Origin: JALORV01 sp963766365
GTDB lineage: Bacteria; Pseudomonadota; Gammaproteobacteria; Burkholderiales; Burkholderiaceae_F
DNA: 64,000 nt
Direction of reading: 5' to 3'
Assembly (NCBI GenBank): GCA_963766365.1
Contig: CAVXZK010000010.1
Location: forward strand, 219,654 to 283,653
Shown here in pieces: positions 9,348 to 17,461 of this stretch. The notes under the pieces were generated by a model. It searched no databases. It saw nothing but the letters and a program-made list of their open reading frames with translations, and was not told the DNA's origin. Position 1 is the stretch's first letter, and each line of letters opens with the position of its first letter. The translations under genes were made by a program, and so were the position numbers.

Positions 9348-9785
9348 ATGTACCAACGCATCCTGCTTGCCTACGACGGATCCGAGTCGGGGCAGAAAGC
9401 GCTGCTGCAGTGTCACGACATTGCGCAGTGGAGCAACGCGAAACTCTTTCTTGTCGCCGTGATGCCCAATCCGGCGGCATTTATCGCGGTTGACGGCGGG
9501 GTTTACGACGCCGGGCGGGATGAGATCGAGCGTAAGCAGTACAACGGAATTCTCGCGGACGGCGTGCAGCGCCTGACGCAGGCCGGCCACGTCGTCGAGG
9601 GCGAACTGCTGGTCGGCGACTCGGTGCACGAGATCACGAGTTATGCGCGCAAGATCGACGCCGACCTCATCGTCGTCGGCCACAAGCATCTCGAAGGATG
9701 GGCGGCGCGCTGGTGGCGCGGCGCGACGTCCGGCTCGCTGATCGAGAACGCACACTGCGACGTGCTGGTCTCGATCGTGCAGTGA
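9348..9785 (+). CDS. Universal stress protein (UspA family)
   Basis: 145 residues, the usual single-domain Usp length. It opens with MYQRILLAYDGSESGQKAL (Usp beta-1 with the DGS nucleotide-pocket element) and ends with IVVGHKHLEGW...SGSLIENAHCDVLV, the GxK/H...GS-type ATP-binding loop and final strand. The ATG at 9348 is preferred over the GTG at 9333 because GGAG lies 7 bases before it. Cytoplasmic, probably ATP-binding and involved in stress endurance. It appears to be transcribed alone, with a hairpin just after the stop. Confidence 0.85.
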   Translation: MYQRILLAYDGSESGQKALLQCHDIAQWSNAKLFLVAVMPNPAAFIAVDGGVYDAGRDEIERKQYNGILADGVQRLTQAGHVVEGELLVGDSVHEITSYARKIDADLIVVGHKHLEGWAARWWRGATSGSLIENAHCDVLVSIVQ

Positions 9786-9801
9786 CCGCCTGGAACAAAG
9801 G

Positions 9802-9824
9802 AAGCCCGCCTCAGCGGCGGACTT
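9802..9824 (+). terminator. Possible terminator after universal stress protein
   Basis: AAGCCCGCC and GGCGGACTT pair with a single mismatch around TCAGC, 17 bases after the stop. The following bases (CAATTCGT) are only weakly T-rich, so termination is plausible but not certain; it also lies at the 3' end of the convergent PEP-CTERM remnant. Confidence 0.45.
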
Positions 9825-9843
9825 CAATTCGTCTGCTCGCTGC

Positions 9844-10173
9844 TCATGGCGCAGGGTAACGGGGGCGGAACGCAAACACGCCGACCATTGCGAGTCCGAG
9901 CAGCGCAAGCGACCCGGGCTCCGGCACCAGTCTCAGCGTGCCGCGGATCTCGCCGCCCGGAAATTCGGTGGAGTGAATGTTCAGGTACGAACGGCCGTCG
10001 AGCATGCCAGTGAGCAGGGCAAGGAAGGCGCTGCCGACGGTTCCCCCGTTGTTCGTGACGAACGTTGGGTTGAAGGACGACGCCAGCGTCAAGTCCGGGC
10101 TCCAGGGACTTGCTGACAAGCGGTCACCCGGTGTCGCCGACCACGCGCAAGGCTGCGGTATCGGACGATCAAC
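9844..10173 (-). pseudogene. Truncated CHRD-domain PEP-CTERM protein
   Basis: The C-terminal part of an exported protein: SPDLTLASSFNPTFVTNNGG and YLNIHSTEFPGGEIRGTL are the second half of a CHRD domain, followed by VPEPGSLALLGLAMVGVFAF and a basic end, a classic PEP-CTERM sorting signal. The signal peptide and the first half of CHRD are absent; the only possible start is a TTG at 10119. Upstream residues up to the helicase stop codon at 10174 do not look like CHRD. The fragment is in the same frame as the DEAD-box gene and begins right after its stop, so it is a deletion scar. PEP-CTERM proteins need an exosortase, so one should exist elsewhere in the genome. Confidence 0.7.
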
Positions 10174-11985
10174 CTATTTTGTTGACCGCTTCGGTTGATC
10201 TTTTCGGACCGTCACTCGCTGACCGCGCAGCGAGGTCGCGCGCAGCGCGCGGATCGCATCTTCGGCAATGTGGTCAGAGACTTCCACCAGGGAAAACCGG
10301 TCCTCGATCTCGATGGCGCCGATCTCACGAGCACTGACGCCCGTCTCGTTGGCGATGGCCCCGACCAGATCGGCCGGACGGAGTCCGACAGCGCGCCCGG
10401 CACCTACGAATACGCGCACCATCGTCTTCGCGCCTGGTGACTTGCGTTTGCTGCCGGCTGCGGTGTGCATGCCACCTGCGGGTCGGTGGGGTCGCCCGTC
10501 ATCGCGGGCAACGTGCTTCGCGGGCGCCTCGCTGTAGCCGCCGCGCTCCGCGAGACGTCGCCGGGCGCTGCTTTCCTGCGGGGCACGCCCCGGGTACTCC
10601 TTGCGCCCGGGCTTGGCCCACGCTTCGCGTGGGCGCGCGAGGTCGACCGCCGGAATGTGTTCCTCGTCGTGGGCGGCGTCGGCCTGCAGCGTCTGGTGTG
10701 CGAGCTTCACAGCAGCGGCGGCGACATCGAGCGGATCGAACTCGCTGGCGAGTGCATCGGTGACCACGCGGTAACTGTCGAGTTCGCCTTCCTCCAGTGC
10801 CGCGCGCAAGGCGCCGCGCGTCATGTCGAGCCGACGCGCGCGCACATCCATCGGGGTTGGCACCGTGGCGACGTCGATCTTCTGCTTGGTGAGCTGCTCG
10901 ATATTGCGCAGCAGCCGATGCTCGCGCGGTTCGGCCAGCGTGATCGCCACGCCTTCGCGGCCGGCGCGTCCGGTGCGGCCGATCCGATGCACGTACGACT
11001 CGGGCGAAGCCGGCACATTGAAGTTGACCACGTGCGACAGGTGCTCCACGTCGAGGCCGCGCGCGGCCACGTCGGTGGCGACCAGCAGGTCGACCTTGCT
11101 CGCACGCACGCGCTTCATCACGCGGTCGCGCTGATCCTGTGACAGCCCGCCGTGCAGCGCCTCGACCTGGTAGCCGCGGCCGCGCAACTTTTCGGCCAGC
11201 TCGTCGACCTCGGTGCGTGTGCGTGCAAAGACGAGGGCGAGCACCGGCGACTCCAGGTCCAGCACGCGGCCGAGAGCGGCCACCTTGTGCGCGCGTTGCA
11301 CGATGTACGCTGTCTGGCGCACGCGCGGCGCCGTGCCCTTGACCGCTTTCTCGCGCGCGATCAGCACGCGTACCGGGTCACGCAGGTGCTTGTCGGCAAT
11401 CGCGGCGATACGCGGTGGCAGCGTGGCGGAGAACAGTGCGGTCTGTCGTTCCGCCGGCGCGGCATCGAGAATCAGCTCGATGTCCTCGGCAAAGCCCATG
11501 TCAAGCATCTCGTCGGCTTCGTCCAGTACCACGGAGGACAGCCCGCCCATGTTCAGCGTGCCGCGTCGGAGGTGGTCGAGCGCGCGTCCCGGCGTCGCGA
11601 CGACCACATGAACGCCGCGCTTGAGCGCCTGGGCCTGTCGGCCGAACTCCGCCCCGCCGTAGATCGGCAGCACCACCGCGCCGAGCTTGGCGCCGTAGCT
11701 GTGCAGGGCCTCTGCGACCTGGATTGCCAGCTCGCGCGTCGGCACCAGCACCAGCGCTGCCGGATGCGCAGTCTTGCGGTGTGCCGCCAACACCCGTTGC
11801 AGCAGTGGCAACGCAAACGCACCCGTCTTGCCGGTGCCAGTGGCAGCCTGGCCGAGCAGATCGCGTCCCTCGAGCAGCGGCGGAATCGCCTGGCTCTGGA
11901 TCGGGGTCGGCTCCTCGTAGCCAAGACCGGTGAGGACCTGTGCGAGTTCCTTCGACAGGCCTAGTTCGGTGAATGGGCTCTTCAT
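10174..11985 (-). CDS. DEAD-box ATP-dependent RNA helicase with DbpA-type C-terminal domain
   Basis: 603 residues from the ATG at 11985 (MKSPFTELGL); the frame continues upstream but without family similarity. Motifs in order: Q-motif PTPIQSQAI, Walker A ATGTGKT, PTREL, DEADEML, SAT, ARGLDV and HRIGRTGRAG. A basic low-complexity linker is followed by a C-terminal RNA-binding domain (VRVFVGAGRAVGLRPADLVG through SLRGQRVTV) of the DbpA/DeaD type, which in that family targets structured RNA such as rRNA. Probably acts in ribosome assembly or RNA decay. Which of deaD, rhlE or dbpA it is orthologous to cannot be settled here. Divergent from hemG; its 3' end abuts the CHRD remnant. Confidence 0.9.
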   Translation of the reverse strand: MKSPFTELGLSKELAQVLTGLGYEEPTPIQSQAIPPLLEGRDLLGQAATGTGKTGAFALPLLQRVLAAHRKTAHPAALVLVPTRELAIQVAEALHSYGAKLGAVVLPIYGGAEFGRQAQALKRGVHVVVATPGRALDHLRRGTLNMGGLSSVVLDEADEMLDMGFAEDIELILDAAPAERQTALFSATLPPRIAAIADKHLRDPVRVLIAREKAVKGTAPRVRQTAYIVQRAHKVAALGRVLDLESPVLALVFARTRTEVDELAEKLRGRGYQVEALHGGLSQDQRDRVMKRVRASKVDLLVATDVAARGLDVEHLSHVVNFNVPASPESYVHRIGRTGRAGREGVAITLAEPREHRLLRNIEQLTKQKIDVATVPTPMDVRARRLDMTRGALRAALEEGELDSYRVVTDALASEFDPLDVAAAAVKLAHQTLQADAAHDEEHIPAVDLARPREAWAKPGRKEYPGRAPQESSARRRLAERGGYSEAPAKHVARDDGRPHRPAGGMHTAAGSKRKSPGAKTMVRVFVGAGRAVGLRPADLVGAIANETGVSAREIGAIEIEDRFSLVEVSDHIAEDAIRALRATSLRGQRVTVRKDQPKRSTK

Positions 11986-12203
11986 CAACGCAGCGTAGCA
12001 GTGGCACGAGGTGTCGTCGGCCGCAGGAGTGGCGCTTGCGGTCGACCGGAGCAGGCCCTCTAATGCAAAAAAGAAGCCTGTGCGGAAGCACAAGAACGGC
12101 TTGCTTGGACGGCGCTACGCCGGCTGGCCAATGACATGGGTCAGCAATGCGCGCGAGGCCGGTTGCTAGGCTTGCCCGCGCCTTCCTTCCGAGAAGAACT
12201 TCC

Positions 12204-12746
12204 GTGGCCAAGACCCTGCTGCTTTACTCCACCAATTACGGTCTCTCGAAGAAGATCTGCGAGACCATTCAGGCGAGCCTCGCCAAGCGCGGCGAAAGCG
12301 CCGAAGTCGTGCCGCTCGTGGGCCATACCGTCGACCCGAAGTCCTACGACGCGATCGTCATCGGTGCCAGCATCCGCCACGGCAAGCACAACCCGGCGGT
12401 CCTCGAGTTCATCCGCGCCCACCGGGCACTGCTTGAATCGAAGCCGAGCGCGCTGTTCTCGGTGAACCTGGTCGCGCGCAAGCCGCTGAAGAACACGCCG
12501 CAGACCAATCCATACCTGAAGCGCCTGGTCGCGCAATCGCCGTGGAAGCCGCAGCTGCTGGGTGTGTTCGCCGGCGAACTCGACTACTCGCGCTATGGAC
12601 CGGTCGACAAGCACATGATGCGATTCGTCATGTGGATCAACAAGGGGCCGACCGACTTTGCGACCAGGGTCCAGTTCACCAACTGGGAGGAGGTTGAGCG
12701 GTTTGCCGGGCAGGTGGCGCAACTGACCGCCGGTCGAAACGCCTGA
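12204..12746 (+). CDS. hemG: Flavodoxin-like protoporphyrinogen IX dehydrogenase
   Basis: 180 residues from a GTG at 12204 (VAKTLLLYSTNYG), matching the length of the HemG family. The start LLLYSTNYGLSKKI is the flavodoxin FMN-phosphate loop; IVIGASIRHGKHNP and LFSVNLVARKP are HemG-typical blocks, and the long insertion KNTPQTNPY..RYGPVDKHMMRFVMW is the HemG-specific loop. The family oxidises protoporphyrinogen IX to protoporphyrin IX, the penultimate heme step, passing electrons to quinones. The next gene, 14 bases away, is a b561-like membrane protein that could link it to the respiratory chain. HemG is typical of gammaproteobacteria and present only in some others. The ribosome site is weak (GAGAAG). 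Confidence 0.85.
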   Translation: MAKTLLLYSTNYGLSKKICETIQASLAKRGESAEVVPLVGHTVDPKSYDAIVIGASIRHGKHNPAVLEFIRAHRALLESKPSALFSVNLVARKPLKNTPQTNPYLKRLVAQSPWKPQLLGVFAGELDYSRYGPVDKHMMRFVMWINKGPTDFATRVQFTNWEEVERFAGQVAQLTAGRNA

Positions 12747-12760
12747 GGTCGGCGACCGCC

Positions 12761-13276
12761 ATGCGCGCGTTACTCGAGCGGTTGTCGAATCCGCTGCATC
12801 TGGCAATCGCGCTGCTTGTCGTCTGGCTGATCGTCAGCAGCCCGTGGATCGGCATGTATCAGCGCATGCCCGACCCGCCGGGATTGATCAATCTCAGCCA
12901 TGCGGTTGGCGGCTTTGTGGTGCTCGCGATGACGCTGGTTTACGCCTTGGCCTGCACGTACGGTGGACGCTGGCGGCTCTACTTTCCATGGCTCGCGGGC
13001 GACTGCGCCGCCATCGGACGCGACGTTGCAGGCGTGTTCCGCGGTGAGCGGCCGATGAGTGAAGGCGGTGGGCTCTTCGCGGCAATCGAGGGCCTGCTGC
13101 TGCTCGCCGTGCTGCTCGCCGCGGTCACCGGTGCCGCGTGGTTCCTGGTGCAGGGTTCGGCCACGGCGCCAGCTTGGCGCGAAGCGCACATCGTCGCGGC
13201 GCGCATTGCGGCGGCGCTGACGCTCCTGCACTTTGTCGGTGTGTCCCTGCATCTGCTGGACTTCGTGCGCGAATGA
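12761..13276 (+). CDS. Cytochrome b561-like membrane protein
   Basis: 171 residues with four hydrophobic segments (about 13-30, 46-68, 105-130, 140-165). Histidines fall in or near helices at NLSHAVGG, REAHIVAARIA and LLHFVGVSLHLLDF, the arrangement expected for heme b ligands of the cytochrome b561/Ni-Fe hydrogenase b-subunit superfamily. Length and the PPGLINLSHAVGG element agree with small b561-like proteins. It follows hemG after 14 bases, so co-transcription is likely, and it is a plausible electron carrier between HemG and the quinone pool; that link is inferred from position only. Inner membrane. Confidence 0.7.
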   Translation: MRALLERLSNPLHLAIALLVVWLIVSSPWIGMYQRMPDPPGLINLSHAVGGFVVLAMTLVYALACTYGGRWRLYFPWLAGDCAAIGRDVAGVFRGERPMSEGGGLFAAIEGLLLLAVLLAAVTGAAWFLVQGSATAPAWREAHIVAARIAAALTLLHFVGVSLHLLDFVRE

Positions 13277-13559
13277 GAATCAACTCGCGACTGGATCGCT
13301 TGATCCAGTTGGGGGCGCTGCTGCGGCAGGCGTTTCCTCTGGCGCAGCACGCCAGGCTGGACAGCCTGGGTCACATGGGTCCGATCCACGCATCCAGCCG
13401 CAGTCAACGCGCGGATGCCGCTTTCCTGAGTGCGCTGCCTGAAGAGAAGGGTGTGGACGAGCGCATGAAGACCGCAGCCCGAGACCGCTGTGGCGCGCGG
13501 CGATCGAGAAGAAACGGCCTGCCAGGCCCAGGCCCGGCAGGATGCAGGCGGAGAGGGTT

Positions 13560-15005
13560 TCAGGGATTGGACCGGGCCGTGACGTTGCCCAGAGGCTGCG
13601 GCGCACTTTCGTTGGCGATCTCGACCCAGCCGCCGCCCATTGCCTGATAGACATTGACGAGTTGGGCATAACGGCTCGCCTGCAGGCCGACCGCGGCGAG
13701 CTCGGCGGCAAAGAGTTCGTTTTCGGCGACCAGTACCTCGAGGTAGCCCGACACGCCCTGGTCGAACCGACGGTTCGCCAGCCGTGCGAACTCGCGCAGC
13801 GCGACGACGCGCTCGCGTTGCATGTTGACCTCGTCCAGTTTCTTCTGTGAGCCGGTCAGGGCGTCGTTGGTCTCGCGGAAGGCATTGAGGACCGTGCGCT
13901 GGTAGAACGCCAGCGCCTGGCGCTGGCCGGCCTCGGCCGAGAAGACCTGGCCTTCGATTCCGCCAAAGGTAAACACCGGGCCCGCGATACTTGCTCCGAT
14001 CAGGCCCGCTGCCGCCGGCCCACTGAAGAGGCTGCTAAAGACCGTGCTGGTGCTGGCGAGCGCGGCGTTCAGCGAAATATCGGGGTAGTACAGCGCGCGT
14101 GCCGCGCCGATGCTGGCATTGGCCGCGACCAGGTTCTGCTCGGCCTGCAGGATGTCGGGACGCCGTTGTAGCAGCGTTGCCGGCAGATCGCCGGGAATCT
14201 CGGGCGCGGCCAGTTGGTCGATCGTCTTGCCGCGCGCAATCGGACCGGGGTTTTGTCCCAGCAGGATCGAGATCAAATTTTCCTGCGCGGCAATGGCCTG
14301 CTCGAAGGCGGGAATCGCGGCACGTGCCTGCTGCAGCTGCGAGCGCACCTGCGTGAGCTCCGTGTTCGCCACCAGCCCGGCGTTGAAGCGCCGCTCGAAG
14401 ATGCGCAGCGTGCGTTCAAAGTTGCGCGTGGTGGCCTGCGCGATCTCGAGCTGACGGTCGAGCGAGCGCAGCACGATATAGCTGGTTGCCACGCCGGCCA
14501 CCACGGTCAGGACGACGCCGCGCTGGCCCTGCTCGCTGGCATAGACCTGTGCCTGCGCCGCCTCGGTCTGGCGGCGCACCCGGCCGAAGAGGTCCGCCTG
14601 CCACGCTGCGCCGAGCGATACCGAGTACAGCGAAAAGTACGGGTTGGCGCCGGGGGGCAGCGGCGGCTGGCCGATGGCGCTGGCACGCGCGCGCGTGGCA
14701 TCACCGCTGTAGCCGATCTGCGGATACAGCTGAGAGCCAGTGGCGGTCAGTGCGCCGATGAACTGATCGACACGCGCGGCGGCGATCACCAGGTCGCGGT
14801 TGTTGCGCAGCGCCGTGTCCACCAGCTCGTCCAGCACCGGATCGTTGAACTGCTGCCACCACTTCTGGTTGGCGACCTCCGCAGCTTTGGGGTAGTCGAT
14901 GCGCCAGGCCGGCGGCGTGTCGACTGTCGGGCGCACGTAGTTCGGTCCCAGCGTGCAGCCGGCCAGTGCGGCGGCGATCAGCGTGACGATCAGGGGCGTC
15001 TTCAT
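13560..15005 (-). CDS. RND efflux outer membrane factor (NodT/OprM family lipoprotein)
   Basis: 481 residues from the ATG at 15005, with AAGGA 6 bases upstream. Lipoprotein signal LIAAALAGCTLGPNY, then the family start PNYVRPTVDTPPAWR. Two OEP repeats follow, with long coiled-coil helices (DLVIAAARVDQF..., RQTEAAQAQVYASEQGQRG) and a C-terminal ANRRFDQGVSGYLEVLVAENELFAAE element. This trimeric channel connects RND pumps to the outside across the outer membrane. The matching adaptor and pump lie 5-9 kb upstream on the same strand, separated by the Mrp genes and an arcD remnant, so it is the likely last gene of the same operon or a neighbour brought closer by deletion. Confidence 0.9.
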   Translation of the reverse strand: MKTPLIVTLIAAALAGCTLGPNYVRPTVDTPPAWRIDYPKAAEVANQKWWQQFNDPVLDELVDTALRNNRDLVIAAARVDQFIGALTATGSQLYPQIGYSGDATRARASAIGQPPLPPGANPYFSLYSVSLGAAWQADLFGRVRRQTEAAQAQVYASEQGQRGVVLTVVAGVATSYIVLRSLDRQLEIAQATTRNFERTLRIFERRFNAGLVANTELTQVRSQLQQARAAIPAFEQAIAAQENLISILLGQNPGPIARGKTIDQLAAPEIPGDLPATLLQRRPDILQAEQNLVAANASIGAARALYYPDISLNAALASTSTVFSSLFSGPAAAGLIGASIAGPVFTFGGIEGQVFSAEAGQRQALAFYQRTVLNAFRETNDALTGSQKKLDEVNMQRERVVALREFARLANRRFDQGVSGYLEVLVAENELFAAELAAVGLQASRYAQLVNVYQAMGGGWVEIANESAPQPLGNVTARSNP

Positions 15006-15117
15006 AGAATGTCCTTGCGGCAGAGCGTTGCGACGTGTTGCAACCTGGCGGCCGTGATGGCGGGCCGGGCCACAGTTCCTAAGTCGAATAGGGCGGACGG
15101 ATTCATGGACTGCTTCG

Positions 15118-15342
15118 CTAGAGCGTGAGCGCACCGGTCCACAGCGCCGCCAGCGCGGCCAGCGCCGCGATGCAGAACACGGTGAACAGCAGCACCTCGC
15201 CCTTGTCGAAGACGCGTTGGCCCGGTTCGCGCCGCGCGAAGAAGAGCAGGGTGCCCGGTGCATACAACAGCGAGGCCAGAAGCACGAGCGCGCCGCGGGA
15301 CAGCTTGGCGTCGGTCATGAATGGCCACGCATGACATGGTGC
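15118..15342 (-). pseudogene. C-terminal fragment of arginine/ornithine antiporter (ArcD-like)
   Basis: A 66-codon ORF from the ATG at 15318, open upstream only to the mrpD stop. LLASLLYAPGTLLFFARREP, GQRVFDKGEVLLF and the end AALAALWTGALTL match the last two membrane segments of APC-family arginine:ornithine antiporters (the ArcD C-terminus has LLYAPG and a GxYxGxLTL-like end). The other ten or so helices are missing, so it cannot be a working transporter. It sits between mrpD and the outer membrane factor and marks a deletion or insertion breakpoint within the operon. A translated small membrane peptide cannot be excluded. Confidence 0.65.
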
Positions 15343-17079
15343 TCAGGTCCGCGCCAGCAGCCAGCCGCAGGCGCCGGCTACCAGCAGCAGCGCCAGCATC
15401 GCCGACGCCCATTGGCGCACCAGCCGGTCGCCGGCCTCGAAGACTGTGCCCAGTCCGGCGAAGCCCGGGCGCACCGCGCCGCCGCCGCCGAGCAAGGGGC
15501 GACGGGCCAGTGCCGCCGCTAGCAGCGCACCGGCGCCGAACAGCAGCAGCATCGTGCCCAACTCCTCCAACGAAAAGGCCTTGGACAGCAGTTCGGCGGG
15601 CAAGGGCCCCACCACCGCCGCCAACGACAGCAGCAAGGACGCGACGGCCAACCCCAGCGCAGCCCACTGCGACAGCAGCGACACCGGCTGCAGATCGGCC
15701 AACGGCGTGGCGGGCCGGGCGAACACGCGCAGCGCGATCAGCACCACGTAGCCGGCGGTGAAGGCGGCCCCGCCCTGCAACACCCAGCTCCACCACCACT
15801 GGCCGGAATCGTCGGCCGAGGCCAGTAGCAGTTTCTTCGCCAGATACGCGCCACTGGGCAGCACACCCATCAAAGCCACGCCGCCGATCAGGAAGGCGGC
15901 CACCGCCACCGGCAGCGCGCGTGCCGCGCCGGCCAGCTCGTCGATGCGGTCGTGGCCCAGGTGCGCGTACACCAGGCCGGCGGCCATGAACATGCCGGCC
16001 TTGGCGGTGGCATGCGCGATGGCCTGCAACACGCCGGCCGTGGCCGCCACGTCGCGCAGCGCCATGTCGCCCGCGGCATCGAAGGCCAGCGGAAACAGCA
16101 GGAACAGGTAGCCGATCTGTGCCACGGTGGAATAGGCCACCAGCAGCTTCAGCCGCTGCTGGCGCAGCGCCACGACGCTGCCGACGACGATGGCCGCCGC
16201 ACCCAGCCCGGCCAGCAGCTGCGCGGCCTGCGCGCTGGCCACACCCGGCATCACGTCCAGCCACAGCCGCAGCACCAGGAACCACGAGCCCTTGATGACC
16301 AGTGCCGACAGCACCGCGCTGGCCGCGGCTGGCGCGCCGCCGTGCGCCGGCGGCAGCCAGATGTGCAGCGGGAACAGCGCCGTCTTGGCCAGCAGCCCGG
16401 CGGTCATCAGCGCCAGTGCGGCCATGGCGATCGGCTCGGGCTGCAGCGCCTTGGCCAGCAGCGGCATGTCCAGCGTGCCGTAGCCGCCATACAGCAGCAC
16501 CGCGCCGAGCAGATACAGCACCGAGCCGCACAGCGCGAACAGCATGTAGCGCAGCGCGGCGCGCAGTGTCTCGCCGCTGCCGGCCAGGCAGACCAACGGC
16601 ACGCCGGCAAAGGTCAGCAGTTCCAGCGCCACGTACAGCGTGAACAGGTCGCCGCTGACGAACACCAGGTTCAGCGCGCCCCACACCGCCAGCAGCAGCA
16701 GCCAGTAGGTGAAGGCGCTGCGCGACTCGGGCTCGCCCGGGGCCAGGCCGAAGTCGGCGCGCGCGAACAGCCCGATGCCGCACACCACCAGCGCCACGGC
16801 CAGCATCATGGCCACCGACGCACCGTCGGCGCGCAGCGCGATGCCCAGCGGCGGCGACCAGCCACCGAGCAGGTAGACCAGTGGGCCTTCCGTATCGGAC
16901 CAGGCCATGGCGATGGCCACCGCCAGCGCCAGGCCCAGCGGCATCAGCATGAAGGCCACGCGCTGCAGCCAGCGCCCGCCCAGCAGCAGGCCGAGCAGCA
17001 TGCCGACGAAGGGCAGCAGCACGGCGGCGGCCAGCAGCGCGCCGCCGTCGGTCGTGGTCCACATGACGTTGGCCGACAT
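15343..17079 (-). CDS. mrpD: Mrp/Mnh-type cation:proton antiporter subunit D
   Basis: 578 residues with about 14 membrane segments. It belongs to the NuoL/M/N-Mrp family: SGDLFTLYVALELLTFAGVPLVCL carries the conserved membrane glutamate, and the lysine/histidine-rich proton path appears in AKTALFPLHIWLPPAHGGAPAAASAVLSA and AHATAKAGMFMAAGLVY. MrpD is one of the two large proton-translocating subunits of Mrp Na+/H+ antiporters. The start is 6 bases after mrpC, indicating translational coupling. Last intact gene of the antiporter block. NADH dehydrogenase annotations of such proteins are superficial; no other complex I subunits are nearby. Confidence 0.85.
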   Translation of the reverse strand: MSANVMWTTTDGGALLAAAVLLPFVGMLLGLLLGGRWLQRVAFMLMPLGLALAVAIAMAWSDTEGPLVYLLGGWSPPLGIALRADGASVAMMLAVALVVCGIGLFARADFGLAPGEPESRSAFTYWLLLLAVWGALNLVFVSGDLFTLYVALELLTFAGVPLVCLAGSGETLRAALRYMLFALCGSVLYLLGAVLLYGGYGTLDMPLLAKALQPEPIAMAALALMTAGLLAKTALFPLHIWLPPAHGGAPAAASAVLSALVIKGSWFLVLRLWLDVMPGVASAQAAQLLAGLGAAAIVVGSVVALRQQRLKLLVAYSTVAQIGYLFLLFPLAFDAAGDMALRDVAATAGVLQAIAHATAKAGMFMAAGLVYAHLGHDRIDELAGAARALPVAVAAFLIGGVALMGVLPSGAYLAKKLLLASADDSGQWWWSWVLQGGAAFTAGYVVLIALRVFARPATPLADLQPVSLLSQWAALGLAVASLLLSLAAVVGPLPAELLSKAFSLEELGTMLLLFGAGALLAAALARRPLLGGGGAVRPGFAGLGTVFEAGDRLVRQWASAMLALLLVAGACGWLLART

Positions 17080-17085
17080 GCTCGG

Positions 17086-17403
17086 TCAGTCTTCCGGTGT
17101 CGGCTCGGCCAGCGAGGCCGAACCGGTGGTGTCGATCAGCCGCAGCAGCAGCGCCACCGTCACTGCGGTGGCAGCAAAGGCGACAACGATGGCAGTGATC
17201 AGCAGCGCCTGCGGCACCGGGTCGGCCGCCAGCCCGGCCGCCGCGCCGCGCTTGGCCAGTGCGCCGAAGAGCACGAACACGCCCGAGCCCATGATGTTGA
17301 AGGCGATGAGCTTGCGCAGCGGGTGCGGCTGCGCGATCAGCCCGTACAGGCCGACGCCGACCAGTGCGCAGGCGGTCAAGGCGAACAGGGTCTCGACGCT
17401 CAT
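17086..17403 (-). CDS. mrpC: Mrp/Mnh-type cation:proton antiporter subunit C
   Basis: 105 residues with three membrane segments, the NuoK-like subunit. HPLRKLIAFNIMGSGVFVLFGAL carries the family's region around the second helix, and DPVPQALLITAIVVAFAATAV is the hallmark of MrpC/NuoK (DPxxQALxLTxIVI). Lies between the fused A'/B gene (58 bases upstream) and mrpD (6 bases downstream). Structural membrane subunit of the antiporter. Confidence 0.9.
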   Translation of the reverse strand: MSVETLFALTACALVGVGLYGLIAQPHPLRKLIAFNIMGSGVFVLFGALAKRGAAAGLAADPVPQALLITAIVVAFAATAVTVALLLRLIDTTGSASLAEPTPED

Positions 17404-17461
17404 GAGGAAGTCTCCGCGCTGCCGCGCTCCGGTGTGAGCGCTTTGGAGCGGCCATGCGCGC

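Noticed and set aside
13273..13647. Plus-strand frame starting with an ATGA overlap after the b561-like gene
   Set aside because: Translation is basic with no motif, lacks its own support and overlaps the 3' end of the outer membrane factor.
15002..17455. 817-codon minus-strand frame and a 531-codon plus-strand frame over the mrpC/mrpD region
   Set aside because: Low-complexity Arg/Gly/Ala or Gln/His/Arg translations overlapping clearly identified Mrp genes.
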